DNA from: Pseudomonas sp. B21-015
GTDB lineage: Bacteria; Pseudomonadota; Gammaproteobacteria; Pseudomonadales; Pseudomonadaceae
DNA: 64,000 bases
Reading direction: 5' to 3'
NCBI RefSeq assembly: GCF_024749285.1
Contig: NZ_CP087196.1
Span: 4,712,001-4,776,000, forward strand
The notes below the pieces were generated by a model that was not told the DNA's origin, ran no database searches, and saw only the letters and a list, made by a program, of their open reading frames with translations. Shown piece after piece: positions 25,661 to 34,227 of the stretch (its first letter is position 1; the number at the start of each line of letters is the position of its first letter). The position numbers and the translations under genes are program-made.

Positions 25661-26731
25661 TCACTGGAACGAAGCGCTGTCGACGGCGTGATAGACGTAG
25701 CGTCCACCGGTCATCCGCTTGATTTCTTCGAGGTAGTTGGAGTTCATCACAAACAGGTTGGCGCCTTCGGGCAAGGCATCCATGGCCTCTTGCGGCGAAG
25801 ACACCCGCACGCCACTCAGGGGCAGATATCGGCCCTGTTTGGCCGGATTGATGTCCACCACACGATCTACCGCCACGCCCGCTCGTTGCAGGAACAGCGA
25901 ATAGATCACGCCTTTGGACGACGCCCCCCAGATCGCCGAACCTTGCTCCGGGTTTGCCTGAATGATCTGCACCGCGCGCTCGAGGCTGCGGGTGAAGTTG
26001 TCGGGCAGGTCCAGGCGTGGCACCGGTTGTTCCGGGGTCAGGCGCAAGGTCGCCAGGTCGGCGACGATGTACAGGTATTGGCCACCGAACAGGTGACCGG
26101 TCTCATGCACGGTGCCGAACATCCGGCGCAGGTCATCGAGGCGGAAATAATTGACGTGCTCATAGAACAGATCGAACCAGGCACGGTGCTCGAGGATCCA
26201 GTCAAAGCACGGCACTTCGATGTAGATCTGCCCGCCCTGATTGGCGTCGGCCATTTCGGCGAGGAAATTCACCGGGTCCTGGATATGCTCCAGCACATGC
26301 CGCAGCACGATGGCGTCCGCCGACAGCCCCAGGCCGCGAGTGAACGGCGCCTTGATCACGTCGGCGTTGTCGCCCTCGTAGGCCGGGTCGATGCCGGTGA
26401 TGGCGTAGCCCAGGCCTTTTAGCAGTTCAAGAAAGTAGCCTTTGCCGCAACCGACTTCGATCAGTTCCTGGCCCTTGAAGTGACGGGCAATGATCCCTTC
26501 GACATCGCTCAGGTGCTGCTGGAACTGGCCGGAATGCGCCTGCTCGTTCTGATAGTCGGCGTCGTAGCTGAGCTTGTCGGCGTCGAAGGCCTGATTGAAG
26601 ATCAGCCCGCTCGTCTCGTCTTGCACCAACACCATGTCGGCGCAGGCCGAAGCTTTCGCCGATTGCGCGTCGGCAAAGGTACGGTTCTGCAACACCGGCA
26701 GGTCGGCGACCCGATACAACTCATGCCTCAT
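25661..26731 (-). CDS. Class I SAM-dependent methyltransferase with C-terminal sugar methyltransferase domain
   Basis: A 356-residue protein. The SAM domain contains ELIEVGCGKGYFLELL and GIDPAYEG, then VLRHVLEHIQDP. A C-terminal Rossmann-like part (IWGASSKGVIYSLFLQRAG ... VDINPAKQGRYLPLSG) matches the last domain of NDP-hexose C-methyltransferases. Unlike the 27575-28801 product it lacks the N-terminal Cys4 zinc site. It begins 11 bases inside the end of the reductase gene, with GGGAGC upstream. Substrate is unknown; a second methylation of the CDP sugar or glycan is likely. Confidence 0.8.
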   Translation of the reverse strand: MRHELYRVADLPVLQNRTFADAQSAKASACADMVLVQDETSGLIFNQAFDADKLSYDADYQNEQAHSGQFQQHLSDVEGIIARHFKGQELIEVGCGKGYFLELLKGLGYAITGIDPAYEGDNADVIKAPFTRGLGLSADAIVLRHVLEHIQDPVNFLAEMADANQGGQIYIEVPCFDWILEHRAWFDLFYEHVNYFRLDDLRRMFGTVHETGHLFGGQYLYIVADLATLRLTPEQPVPRLDLPDNFTRSLERAVQIIQANPEQGSAIWGASSKGVIYSLFLQRAGVAVDRVVDINPAKQGRYLPLSGVRVSSPQEAMDALPEGANLFVMNSNYLEEIKRMTGGRYVYHAVDSASFQ

Positions 26732-27578
26732 ACTCTGCTCCCAGTAGCTGTTGCAAGCGGTCCGCCACGCCCCAGAACGCCATCGGCTCATGGGTCGGGT
26801 ATGGGTAATGGCCCAGGTTCAAACGGATCGACGCGCCGCGCTCACGCAGCCGCTGCTCGACTAGCGCTCTGACCGATATCGGCTGGCCGCTGGAGCAATT
26901 GATCACACCGTCGAATTCGCGCTGTTGCAGGATCGCGGCGAGGTAATGGGCGGCCGTGTCGATCGCCAGGTAATCGCGCAACTGCTCACCGGCCGACATG
27001 TTGAAGCTGTCGTCCCCGGCCTCGATCGCCCGGTCCAGCGCCGCCAGCAAACTGTTGGGGTTTTGCCCGGCGCCGTGCAGGTAAAACAGCCGCGCCCATT
27101 GCAGGGTGAAGGGCTGTTGGCGCTGCAGGTTTTCGAGGAACAGACGCAAGGTGTTCTTGGCCAGCCCATAAGGGTTACTTGGCTGTGCCTCGGTCTGCTC
27201 ACTGAGCGGCCCGCTCTGCAGGCCGTATTCGAAACAGGTGCCGGTGACCAACACTTGCGACACGCCCGCCTCGACCGCACCTTTGATGAACCGGTAATCA
27301 GCCATCAGGTTGTGCTCGAAGTGAAACAGCGCCTGATAATTCGGCAACCCCGGCCAGGCGAGATGTGCCAAGGCATCGACGCCATCGGTCAGCGTGGCAA
27401 TGTCCAGGTCGGCGGCATGAATATCCGCCGCGATGAATTCCACCTCATTGATCCACGGCAAACCCGCAGCAGTCTCGGCATTGCGCGCCACGGCGCGAAC
27501 GTCGCAACCCCGGGCGAGCAATGCCGCGACCAGATGCCGGCCGACGAATCCGGTAGCGCCGGTGACCAGCACCTTCAC
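26721..27578 (-). CDS. NAD(P)-dependent sugar reductase/epimerase (extended SDR)
   Basis: A 285-residue SDR starting at GTG 27578 (VKVLVTGATGFVGRHL), which overlaps the stop of the C-methyltransferase gene as GTGA. The nucleotide site is GATGFVGRH. The downstream Tyr-Lys pair is in NPYGLAKNTLRLF and the protein ends in a substrate-binding lobe. In context it is the best candidate for the final 4-keto reduction of the CDP sugar. A longer frame to 27623 has no support. Confidence 0.82.
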   Translation of the reverse strand: MKVLVTGATGFVGRHLVAALLARGCDVRAVARNAETAAGLPWINEVEFIAADIHAADLDIATLTDGVDALAHLAWPGLPNYQALFHFEHNLMADYRFIKGAVEAGVSQVLVTGTCFEYGLQSGPLSEQTEAQPSNPYGLAKNTLRLFLENLQRQQPFTLQWARLFYLHGAGQNPNSLLAALDRAIEAGDDSFNMSAGEQLRDYLAIDTAAHYLAAILQQREFDGVINCSSGQPISVRALVEQRLRERGASIRLNLGHYPYPTHEPMAFWGVADRLQQLLGAEYEA

Positions 27579-28801
27579 AGGACGGTCAACTCGGGAACGG
27601 CAATCACGAAGCGGCCACCCCACTCACGCACCTGGGCCAGTTGCTGACTGACTTCGTGTAACAGGTTCCATGGCAGTACCAGGATGTAGTCCGGCTTTTC
27701 CAGATCGATCTGTGCCGGTGAAACGATCGGAATGCGACTGCCCGGCAGGTACTTGCCCTGTTTGTGCGGGTTGGCATCAGCGACCCAAGCCAACAGATCC
27801 GGTTTGACCCCGGCATAGTTGAGCAAGGTGTTGCCCTTGGCCGCCGCGCCATAACCGACCACGCGCTTGCCGTCGGCCTTGGCCTGCAACAGGAAGCGCA
27901 GCAGCTCGTGCTTGATGCGTTCGGCCGCTGGCGCCAGGGTCGCGTAGTACTCGGGGGTTTTCACACCCGCCGCAAGTTCGGCCTGCAACTGCTGCTGAAC
28001 GGCTGGCCGCACCTCACGGCGAACACCGTCGGCACGCTGGACGAACACCCGCAACGAACCGCCATGGGTCGACAGCTGGCTGACGTCAAACACTTCCAGG
28101 CCATTGCGCTCGCACAAGGTTTGCACGGCGGTCAGGGACAGGTAGGAATAGTGCTCGTGATACAGCGTGTCGAACTGCTGCCCGGCCATCAGCGTCAACA
28201 GTTGCGGAAACTCGAACGTCGCCACACCGGTCGGCTGGAGCAAGGTGGCGAAACCACCGAGGAAATCATTGATGTCCGGGACGTGGGCCAACACGTTGTT
28301 GGCGGCCATCAGGTCGGCAGCCCAGCCTTCGTTTTTCAGCTGCGCAGCGGTGTCGCGACCGAAGAACAGCTCGCGAATCTCCAGGCCTTTTTCCCGCGCC
28401 GCTTGCGCGGTGCTGCGGGTCGGCTCAACGCCCAGACAAGGGATGCCGCGCCCGGCGACGTACTGCAACAGGTAACCGTCGTTGGCGGCGATTTCCACCA
28501 CACGGCTGTCGGCGGTCAGGCCGAAGCGCTCGACCATCTCCGTCACATAGCGCTCGGCATGGGCCAGCCAGGTGCTGGAGAACGAACTGAAATAGGCATA
28601 CTCGGCGTCGAACAGGCTGTCGGCGCTGGTGTAATCCTCGGTCTGCACCAGCCAGCATTGCTGGCACACCGCAACTTTCAGCGGCACCCATTGCTCGGCT
28701 TGCTCCAGCTGATCGGCGCGCACGTAGGCATTGGACGGCGGCGAAGTGCCGAGATCGATCAGCGGCAAGGCCAGAGGAGTACCGCAACCACGGCAGTTCA
28801 T
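27575..28801 (-). CDS. NDP-hexose C-methyltransferase (TylC3/NovU type)
   Basis: A 408-residue enzyme with the three-domain layout of sugar C-3 methyltransferases. It has an N-terminal zinc-binding module with Cys3, Cys6, Cys46 and Cys49 (CRGC ... CQQC). The SAM domain has VVEIAANDGYLLQYV. The C-terminal Rossmann domain has VVGYGAAAKGNTLLNYAG. The YHEHYSYLS segment carries the conserved Tyr-His-Glu-His used for base catalysis in this family. It overlaps rfbC-like and reductase genes by 4 bases each. It predicts a branched (C-methyl) 6-deoxy sugar. Confidence 0.9.
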   Translation of the reverse strand: MNCRGCGTPLALPLIDLGTSPPSNAYVRADQLEQAEQWVPLKVAVCQQCWLVQTEDYTSADSLFDAEYAYFSSFSSTWLAHAERYVTEMVERFGLTADSRVVEIAANDGYLLQYVAGRGIPCLGVEPTRSTAQAAREKGLEIRELFFGRDTAAQLKNEGWAADLMAANNVLAHVPDINDFLGGFATLLQPTGVATFEFPQLLTLMAGQQFDTLYHEHYSYLSLTAVQTLCERNGLEVFDVSQLSTHGGSLRVFVQRADGVRREVRPAVQQQLQAELAAGVKTPEYYATLAPAAERIKHELLRFLLQAKADGKRVVGYGAAAKGNTLLNYAGVKPDLLAWVADANPHKQGKYLPGSRIPIVSPAQIDLEKPDYILVLPWNLLHEVSQQLAQVREWGGRFVIAVPELTVL

Positions 28802-29358
28802 AGACGCACTCCAGCGAAGTGTTCATCGAGCAAGGGATGGCTGGAATCCCTGGCCGACAGATTATTGACAGGCAACGGCCAGGCAATCGCCAGCCGTGGA
28901 TCGTTCACCGACAACCCACCCTCATGCGCAGGCGTGTAATCGGCGCTGTGCAGGTAGAGCAATTCGGCGTCGTCGGTAAGGGTCTGGAAACCATGGGCGA
29001 ACCCGGCCGGGATCAACAGGCTGCGACCGTCACCGGCCCGCAGGTGTTCGGCGTGCCAGTGCAGGAACGTCTCGGAGTCGGGGCGCAAGTCCACCGCCAC
29101 ATCCCAGACCTCGCCGCGCAAGCAGGTAATCAGTTTGGCTTCCGGCGCATTGGAATTCTGATAATGCAGCCCCCGCACACTGCCCCGCTCACGGGTGCAG
29201 GAGTGGTTGATCTGGCGGATATGAAACGGCTGGCCGAAAGCGCTCAGGCTGCCTTCGCAGAACAGCCGGGCGAAGTGCCCGCGATCGTCTTCAAAGCGTT
29301 TGTGCTGCACGCTGAACAGACCGGCCAGCGGCAAGGCTTTCAACAGAAATTCGCTCAC
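28798..29358 (-). CDS. rfbC: dTDP-4-dehydrorhamnose 3,5-epimerase family protein
   Basis: A 186-residue cupin-fold epimerase of the RmlC/RfbC family. GLHYQNSNAPEAKLI carries the catalytic His-containing motif, and the Asp-bearing WDVAVDLRPDSETFLHW and a Tyr-rich C-terminal lobe follow. Here the neighbours make CDP, not dTDP, sugars. The likely reaction is 3-, 5- or 3,5-epimerisation of CDP-4-keto-6-deoxyglucose before C-methylation. The symbol follows the family, not proven function. Confidence 0.85.
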   Translation of the reverse strand: MSEFLLKALPLAGLFSVQHKRFEDDRGHFARLFCEGSLSAFGQPFHIRQINHSCTRERGSVRGLHYQNSNAPEAKLITCLRGEVWDVAVDLRPDSETFLHWHAEHLRAGDGRSLLIPAGFAHGFQTLTDDAELLYLHSADYTPAHEGGLSVNDPRLAIAWPLPVNNLSARDSSHPLLDEHFAGVRL

Positions 29359-30437
29359 AACGCGCCTCGGTACAGGTTCAACTGGCCCAGGGTGACTTCA
29401 CGCATGTCATCGCCGTTCTGCCACGCCAGATGCCAATCGAGGGTCTGGGTCAGGCACTGCTGCAACGACCAGCGCGGTTGCCAGGCCAACAGTTGACGGG
29501 CGCGACTGCTGTCCAGACGCAGCAGGCCGGCCTCATGCAGATCACTCGGTTCGATACGCAATCCGCGCGCTTGCGGCCAGCGGTTGGCGAGCAACTCGAC
29601 CACTTCGCCGACGCTGCACATGTCTGCTTCGCTCGGACCGAAGTTCCACGCGCCGGCAAACTCCGGGCCTTGCTCATAGAGGCCAGCGGCCAGTTGCAGA
29701 TAACCGGCCAGCGGTTCCAGCGCGTGCTGCCAGGGGCGCACGGCCTGCGGGTAGCGCAGGGTCACTGGCTGGTCGGCCGACCAGGCCTTGAGCACATCGG
29801 GAATAAGACGCTCAGGCGCGAAGTCGCCACCACCCAGCACGTTACCGGCGCGCGCGGTGGCCAACGCCAAGCCATGCTCGGCATATTTGTCGGCCGGGAA
29901 AAACGATGCGGCGTAAGACTGTGCCAACAATTCGCAGCAAGCCTTGCTGCTGCTGTAAGGATCGTGACCACCCAGGGCCTCGTCCTCGCGGTACGGCCAC
30001 AGCCATTCCTTGTTGGCGTAGACCTTGTCGGTCGTCACCAAAACACAGGCGCGCACGCCGCCGACCTGGCGGATCGCTTCGAGCAGATTGAGGGTGCCCA
30101 TGACGTTGCTGGAATAGGTGCCGAGCGGGTCGCGATAGCCTTCGCGAACCAGCGGTTGGGCCGCCAGGTGCAGGACGATTTCCGGCTGCACGTCGGCGAT
30201 CAATTCCAGCAAGGCGCCGAGGTCACGCAGGTCGCCGCGCTGATCGTTGATGCCTTCGTGCACCCGGGCCAGTTCGAACAGGCTCGGCTCGGTCGACGGA
30301 TCGAGCGAAAACCCGCTGACCTCGGCTCCGAGGCTTTGCAGCCACAACGTCAGCCAGCTGCCCTTGAAACCGGTGTGGCCGGTCAGCAGGACGCGCTTGC
30401 CGCGCCAGAATTCCGGGCTCAGTCCCATTGCTTCCAT
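29355..30437 (-). CDS. rfbG: CDP-glucose 4,6-dehydratase
   Basis: The enzyme converts CDP-glucose to CDP-4-keto-6-deoxyglucose. It is an extended SDR of 360 residues. The NAD site is [17 protein letters not shown], and catalytic [12 protein letters not shown] and YSSSK motifs follow. The start at 30437 ([14 protein letters not shown]) follows GGGGAGG and overlaps rfbF by 19 bases. ATG 30428 is also possible. It works directly after rfbF. Confidence 0.92.
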   Translation of the reverse strand: MEAMGLSPEFWRGKRVLLTGHTGFKGSWLTLWLQSLGAEVSGFSLDPSTEPSLFELARVHEGINDQRGDLRDLGALLELIADVQPEIVLHLAAQPLVREGYRDPLGTYSSNVMGTLNLLEAIRQVGGVRACVLVTTDKVYANKEWLWPYREDEALGGHDPYSSSKACCELLAQSYAASFFPADKYAEHGLALATARAGNVLGGGDFAPERLIPDVLKAWSADQPVTLRYPQAVRPWQHALEPLAGYLQLAAGLYEQGPEFAGAWNFGPSEADMCSVGEVVELLANRWPQARGLRIEPSDLHEAGLLRLDSSRARQLLAWQPRWSLQQCLTQTLDWHLAWQNGDDMREVTLGQLNLYRGAL

Positions 30438-31192
30438 GGGGCCTCCCCGCTCTGCCACAACGCTTCAAGGTGATTTTTGTCGCGCAGGGTATCCATCGGG
30501 TGCCAGAAACCTTCGTGCTGGAAGGCCTGCAACTGATCCTCGGTGGCCAGGGCCGCCAGCGGCTCGGCTTCCCAGGAGGTTTGATCGTCAGCGATGTACG
30601 GCAAGACCTTGGGTGACAATACGAAAAAGCCGCCATTGATCCAGCCGCCGTCGCCACGGGGTTTTTCGGTGAAACCCAATACCTTGTCGCCATCACGTTC
30701 CAGTGCGCCGTAACGTCCCGGTGGCTGCACCGCCGTCACGGTAGCGAGCTTGCCGTGGGTCAGGTGGAAGTCCACCAGGGCGCCGATATTGAGGTCCGAA
30801 ACACCGTCGCCGTAGGTGAAGCAGAAGGCCTGCTCACCTTCCAGATAACGGGCAGCACGGCGCAGGCGGCCACCCGTCATGGTGTCATCGCCCGTATCGA
30901 CCAGCGTGACGCGCCACGGCTCACTGTAGTTCTGGTGAACGTCCATACGGTTATTGCACATGTCGAAGGTGACGTCGGAGGTGTGCAGGAAGTAGTTGGC
31001 GAAGAAGTCCTTGATCGCATAGCCCTTGTAGCCAAGGCAGATCACGAAATCGTGGATTCCGTGCGCGGAGTACTGCTTCATGATGTGCCAGAGAATTGGC
31101 TTGCCGCCGATCTCGATCATCGGCTTGGGCTTGAGGTGCGACTCTTCGCTGATTCGCGTGCCCAGGCCACCCGCCAAAATAACTGCCTTCAT
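30419..31192 (-). CDS. rfbF: Glucose-1-phosphate cytidylyltransferase
   Basis: It makes CDP-glucose from CTP and glucose 1-phosphate. The 257-residue nucleotidyltransferase has the signature [20 protein letters not shown] (7-26), the sugar-binding TYGDGVSDL and a C-terminal [17 protein letters not shown]. It is the first gene of the CDP-sugar operon, with a strong GAGGGGAG site before its ATG. Confidence 0.94.
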   Translation of the reverse strand: MKAVILAGGLGTRISEESHLKPKPMIEIGGKPILWHIMKQYSAHGIHDFVICLGYKGYAIKDFFANYFLHTSDVTFDMCNNRMDVHQNYSEPWRVTLVDTGDDTMTGGRLRRAARYLEGEQAFCFTYGDGVSDLNIGALVDFHLTHGKLATVTAVQPPGRYGALERDGDKVLGFTEKPRGDGGWINGGFFVLSPKVLPYIADDQTSWEAEPLAALATEDQLQAFQHEGFWHPMDTLRDKNHLEALWQSGEAPWKQWD

Positions 31193-31492
31193 CGTCTCCC
31201 CTCTTGTTCGTCACAGGGCTCAGCCAAGCTGTATCAAGCTTTTGCAGGCCTTCTGGATAAAACGCTCAACGCCGTTGTGTGCACTGCCCGCTACGCTGCA
31301 AGTGCTCGTTTTATGGCGATATAAAGGGGGACTTGCAGGAAACGCGCCAGCTCCATGAACCCGGAAGACGCCCAGTGAAGAGAACCTGCTCGCGAAGGCA
31401 ATCGGTCATCCGACATTGATGTCGACTGACATACCGCTTTCGCGAGCAGGCTCGCTCCCACAGGGGATGATGCTTAAACGTAGATCAGGTCA
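31193..31492. other. Intergenic region between rfbF and the RTX-like gene
   Basis: About 300 bases with no supportable gene. It holds a REPIN in the half near the RTX stop. The promoter of the rfbF operon should lie in 31200-31380, but no convincing -35/-10 or sigma-54 element was found. Confidence 0.5.
31384..31461. repeat. REPIN (paired REP sequences)
   Basis: CCTGCTCGCGAAGG and the inverted CGCGAGCAGGCTCGCTCCCAC flank a linker containing GACATTGATGTCGACTGAC. Nearly the same linker occurs in the doublet at 59348-59435. The outer end of the left arm (GTGGGAGCGAG) is lost. Confidence 0.8.
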
Positions 31493-34093
31493 TCAGCCGA
31501 ACATGGCGAAGGCATCGGCGTTGGCCGGCAGGTTGAAGGCCTGGCCGTCAGCGGTCTGGATGTGTTCGATGGTCGCGAAACCAGCGAACCAATCCTGGAG
31601 CTTCACGCCGTTATCCGGAGCCGCTCCCGACGCAGGGTTGGTGTTACTGAGGTAAAGATCATCGCCAACCCGCATGACATTCAGGTCGGCAGCGGTGGCG
31701 ACGTTGTTCAGTATCAGTGTGTCATTGGAGAACATGCCCTGGCCGTCATCACGGATCGTCACCAGGTTGCTGGTGTTGACGATATAGGTGTCGTCATTCT
31801 CCCCGCCATTGGCAAAGCCGCCGGCGTTCATGATCAACTGGTCGTAGCCCTCACCGCCCAGCAACACGTAGTTGTTGCTCGTGCCGGTCAACACATCTTC
31901 ACCGCCACCACCATCGGCCGTGCCGCTGGCCACCGCGATGGTGTCATTGCCACCTTCGCCATAGGCGAAGCTTCCCCGATCATCGACAGCGGTAACAATG
32001 ACGTCGTCACCTTCGCCGCCATACAGCATGTCGGCCTGGGGAACACCGTCAGTATCGGCCTCGGTGGAACGCCCGCTCAATGGCCCCAATCCGCCATAGA
32101 GGTGATCGGCGCCATAACCACCGTAGATGACGTCATCCCCCAGACCTCCCTCAAAGTAGTTATCGCCGACACTGCCTGTCAGCGTGTCATTGAAGTGGCT
32201 GCCGCGCAGGATTTCGATATCCAAATACCGGTCATACATCGCGATACCGGAATGCTCCCATGTCGCCAGATTGAGGGAGATCCCGATGTTGCTGTCGCCA
32301 TAACTGACAACATCCACACCGTCGCCACCAACGAAGGTGTCTGCACCACCGCCTCCGAACAGCACGTCGTTGCCTGCACCACCGGTAATGGTGTTGTCCG
32401 TTTCATTGCCGTAACCGGTGAAGTCCCCGGCGCCGGTGTACGTCAGGTTCTCGATGAACGAGTCCAGGGTCTTCACCGCCAGGTTGGTGCGCAACTCATC
32501 GGTGCCGCCGAGGAAATCCTGTTCGATGATTTTCACGTCCTCGGCATTGATGTTGTAGACGTCGTCGCCCCGGCCACCTTCGAAAATGACGCCGCCGATG
32601 GAACTGGTGAAGGTGTCGGCATCGAACGAACCGATGACCTTTTCCACATGGGTCAACGTATCGCCCTCAGCGTCAGCGCCGATGCCAGGCATGCCGACAC
32701 CTTCGCGGATGTCGATGGTCACCGCACCATTGGACCAGGAGTAATCCACAGTATCGAAGCCGTCCCCGCCGTCGAAGCCGATCGGCAAGTCATTCGCCCG
32801 GAAATAGTCGTCGTAGTTCGAGCCACGAATCAGCTCGATACTGGTGTAGGTATCACCCACCGCCACGCCTGTGCTCCGCTGCCCGGATATCAGGTCAACC
32901 GTCACACCTTCTGTGCTGTCGGCGTAGCTCGCGGTGTCCAGGCCAGCGCCGCCGACCAGGTGGTCCGCGCCCTCGCCGCCCACCAGCACGTCGTTACCGG
33001 CGCCGCCGGTGAGGGTGTTGTCGCCGGCATTGCCATAACCGGTAAACGAGCCTTCTCCGGTATAGGTCAGCGCTTCGATGTTGGCGTCCATGGTGTAGGA
33101 GGCCAGACTGGTACGGATCTCGTCGGTGCCCGCAGAGATGTTGCGCTCGGAGATCGTGATACCGCGGGAGTTGATAACGTAGACGTCATCCCAGAGGGTG
33201 CCAATGACGTGCTCGATGTTTTTCAGCGTAACGCCTTCGGCGTCGCCGCCAATGCCCGGTTTGCCCACGCCGTTACGGATATCGAGGGTGATCCCCGCTT
33301 CCGACATCGAGTAGTCCACCGTGTCAAAACCATCGGCGCCGTCCAACGCCTTGAACGCGGCACCACTGATAAACACGTCGTCGTAGTTCGAGCCGCGGAT
33401 CGCTTCGATATCGGTGAACGTATCGCCGACGGCGATACCGGAAGTGTTGTAACCGAACTTCAGATCGAAAGTCATGCCCTCGGTGCTGTCGGTGTAGCTC
33501 GCGGTATCCCAACCTGTGCCGCCGATCAAATGGTCGGCACCGCCGCCACCCAGCAGCACATCGTTACCGGCACCGCCGGTGATCACGTTATCGCTGGCAT
33601 TGCCGTAACCGGTGAATTTGCCGGTGCCGGTATAGGTCAGGCGTTCGATATTCTCGTCCAGCCGGTAGTGAGCCAGGCGGGTCAGGACCTGATCGTCATA
33701 ACCACCACCCCAACCGCTTTCCTCAATGATTTTGCCGCCGCCCGCATTGACGATGTACGTGTCGTTGCCCCGTCCACCTTCAAAGGTCCGGCCAGCCAAC
33801 GTGGTGGTAAAGGTGTCATCGAATTCGCTGCCAATGACTTTCTCGATGTTTTTCAGCGTATCGCCTTCGGCATCACCGCCGATCCCAGGCTGGCTGACGC
33901 CGCTGCGCAGGTCGATGTTGACGCCGGCCATGGACCAGGAATAATCCGCCGTATCGAATCCCGCGCCGCCGTCGAGCGTGTCCGCGCCGGCGCCGCCGAT
34001 CAAGACATCATCGCCGCGCCGTCCATTGATGACGTCATCCTCATTCGTACCGATCAGCGTATCCGTGCCGTTTGCTCCATTAATAACTGCCAT
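31493..34093 (-). CDS. RTX-like calcium-binding repeat protein, probably secreted
   Basis: An 866-residue protein rich in hemolysin-type Ca2+-binding nonapeptides (GGAGNDVLLGGGGADHL and relatives). Three long modules of about 190-210 residues start near residues 45, 255 and 445. Each has GFDTVDYS.S, then PGIGGDAEGDTL..IE.VIG, then LTYTG.G.FTGYGN, then GGAGNDVL.GG.GAD. The C-terminal 200 residues hold further RTX turns and end in ADAFAMFG. There is no Sec signal peptide, so a C-terminal type I secretion signal is expected, but no type I secretion genes are nearby. The start has GGAAGAAG 5 bases upstream. It lies inside the glycosylation island; its link to flagella is unknown. Confidence 0.85.
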   Translation of the reverse strand: MAVINGANGTDTLIGTNEDDVINGRRGDDVLIGGAGADTLDGGAGFDTADYSWSMAGVNIDLRSGVSQPGIGGDAEGDTLKNIEKVIGSEFDDTFTTTLAGRTFEGGRGNDTYIVNAGGGKIIEESGWGGGYDDQVLTRLAHYRLDENIERLTYTGTGKFTGYGNASDNVITGGAGNDVLLGGGGADHLIGGTGWDTASYTDSTEGMTFDLKFGYNTSGIAVGDTFTDIEAIRGSNYDDVFISGAAFKALDGADGFDTVDYSMSEAGITLDIRNGVGKPGIGGDAEGVTLKNIEHVIGTLWDDVYVINSRGITISERNISAGTDEIRTSLASYTMDANIEALTYTGEGSFTGYGNAGDNTLTGGAGNDVLVGGEGADHLVGGAGLDTASYADSTEGVTVDLISGQRSTGVAVGDTYTSIELIRGSNYDDYFRANDLPIGFDGGDGFDTVDYSWSNGAVTIDIREGVGMPGIGADAEGDTLTHVEKVIGSFDADTFTSSIGGVIFEGGRGDDVYNINAEDVKIIEQDFLGGTDELRTNLAVKTLDSFIENLTYTGAGDFTGYGNETDNTITGGAGNDVLFGGGGADTFVGGDGVDVVSYGDSNIGISLNLATWEHSGIAMYDRYLDIEILRGSHFNDTLTGSVGDNYFEGGLGDDVIYGGYGADHLYGGLGPLSGRSTEADTDGVPQADMLYGGEGDDVIVTAVDDRGSFAYGEGGNDTIAVASGTADGGGGEDVLTGTSNNYVLLGGEGYDQLIMNAGGFANGGENDDTYIVNTSNLVTIRDDGQGMFSNDTLILNNVATAADLNVMRVGDDLYLSNTNPASGAAPDNGVKLQDWFAGFATIEHIQTADGQAFNLPANADAFAMFG

Positions 34094-34181
34094 ATCTTCT
34101 TCCGTGCCTTGGTGAGAAAAAACAAAATCCTTGGGCAGCTATCGACCGCTGGAGCCTGAAGCTTGAATCTGCAGGCAACAG

Positions 34182-34203
34182 AAAGGCGACCCAAGGTCGC
34201 CTT
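34182..34203 (-). terminator. Hairpin terminator after the 1198-residue glycosyltransferase gene
   Basis: GGCGACC-TTG-GGTCGCC followed by TTTCTGTT on the minus strand, about 25 bases past the stop of the glycosyltransferase gene and upstream of the RTX-like gene. Confidence 0.65.
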
Positions 34204-34227
34204 CTTTTCAAGAGCCAGGTGAAACGA

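Noticed and set aside
31562..34159. An 865-residue plus-strand frame opposite the RTX-like gene
   Set aside because: It exists only because the repeated RTX codons are open on both strands; the RTX repeats on the minus strand are unmistakable.
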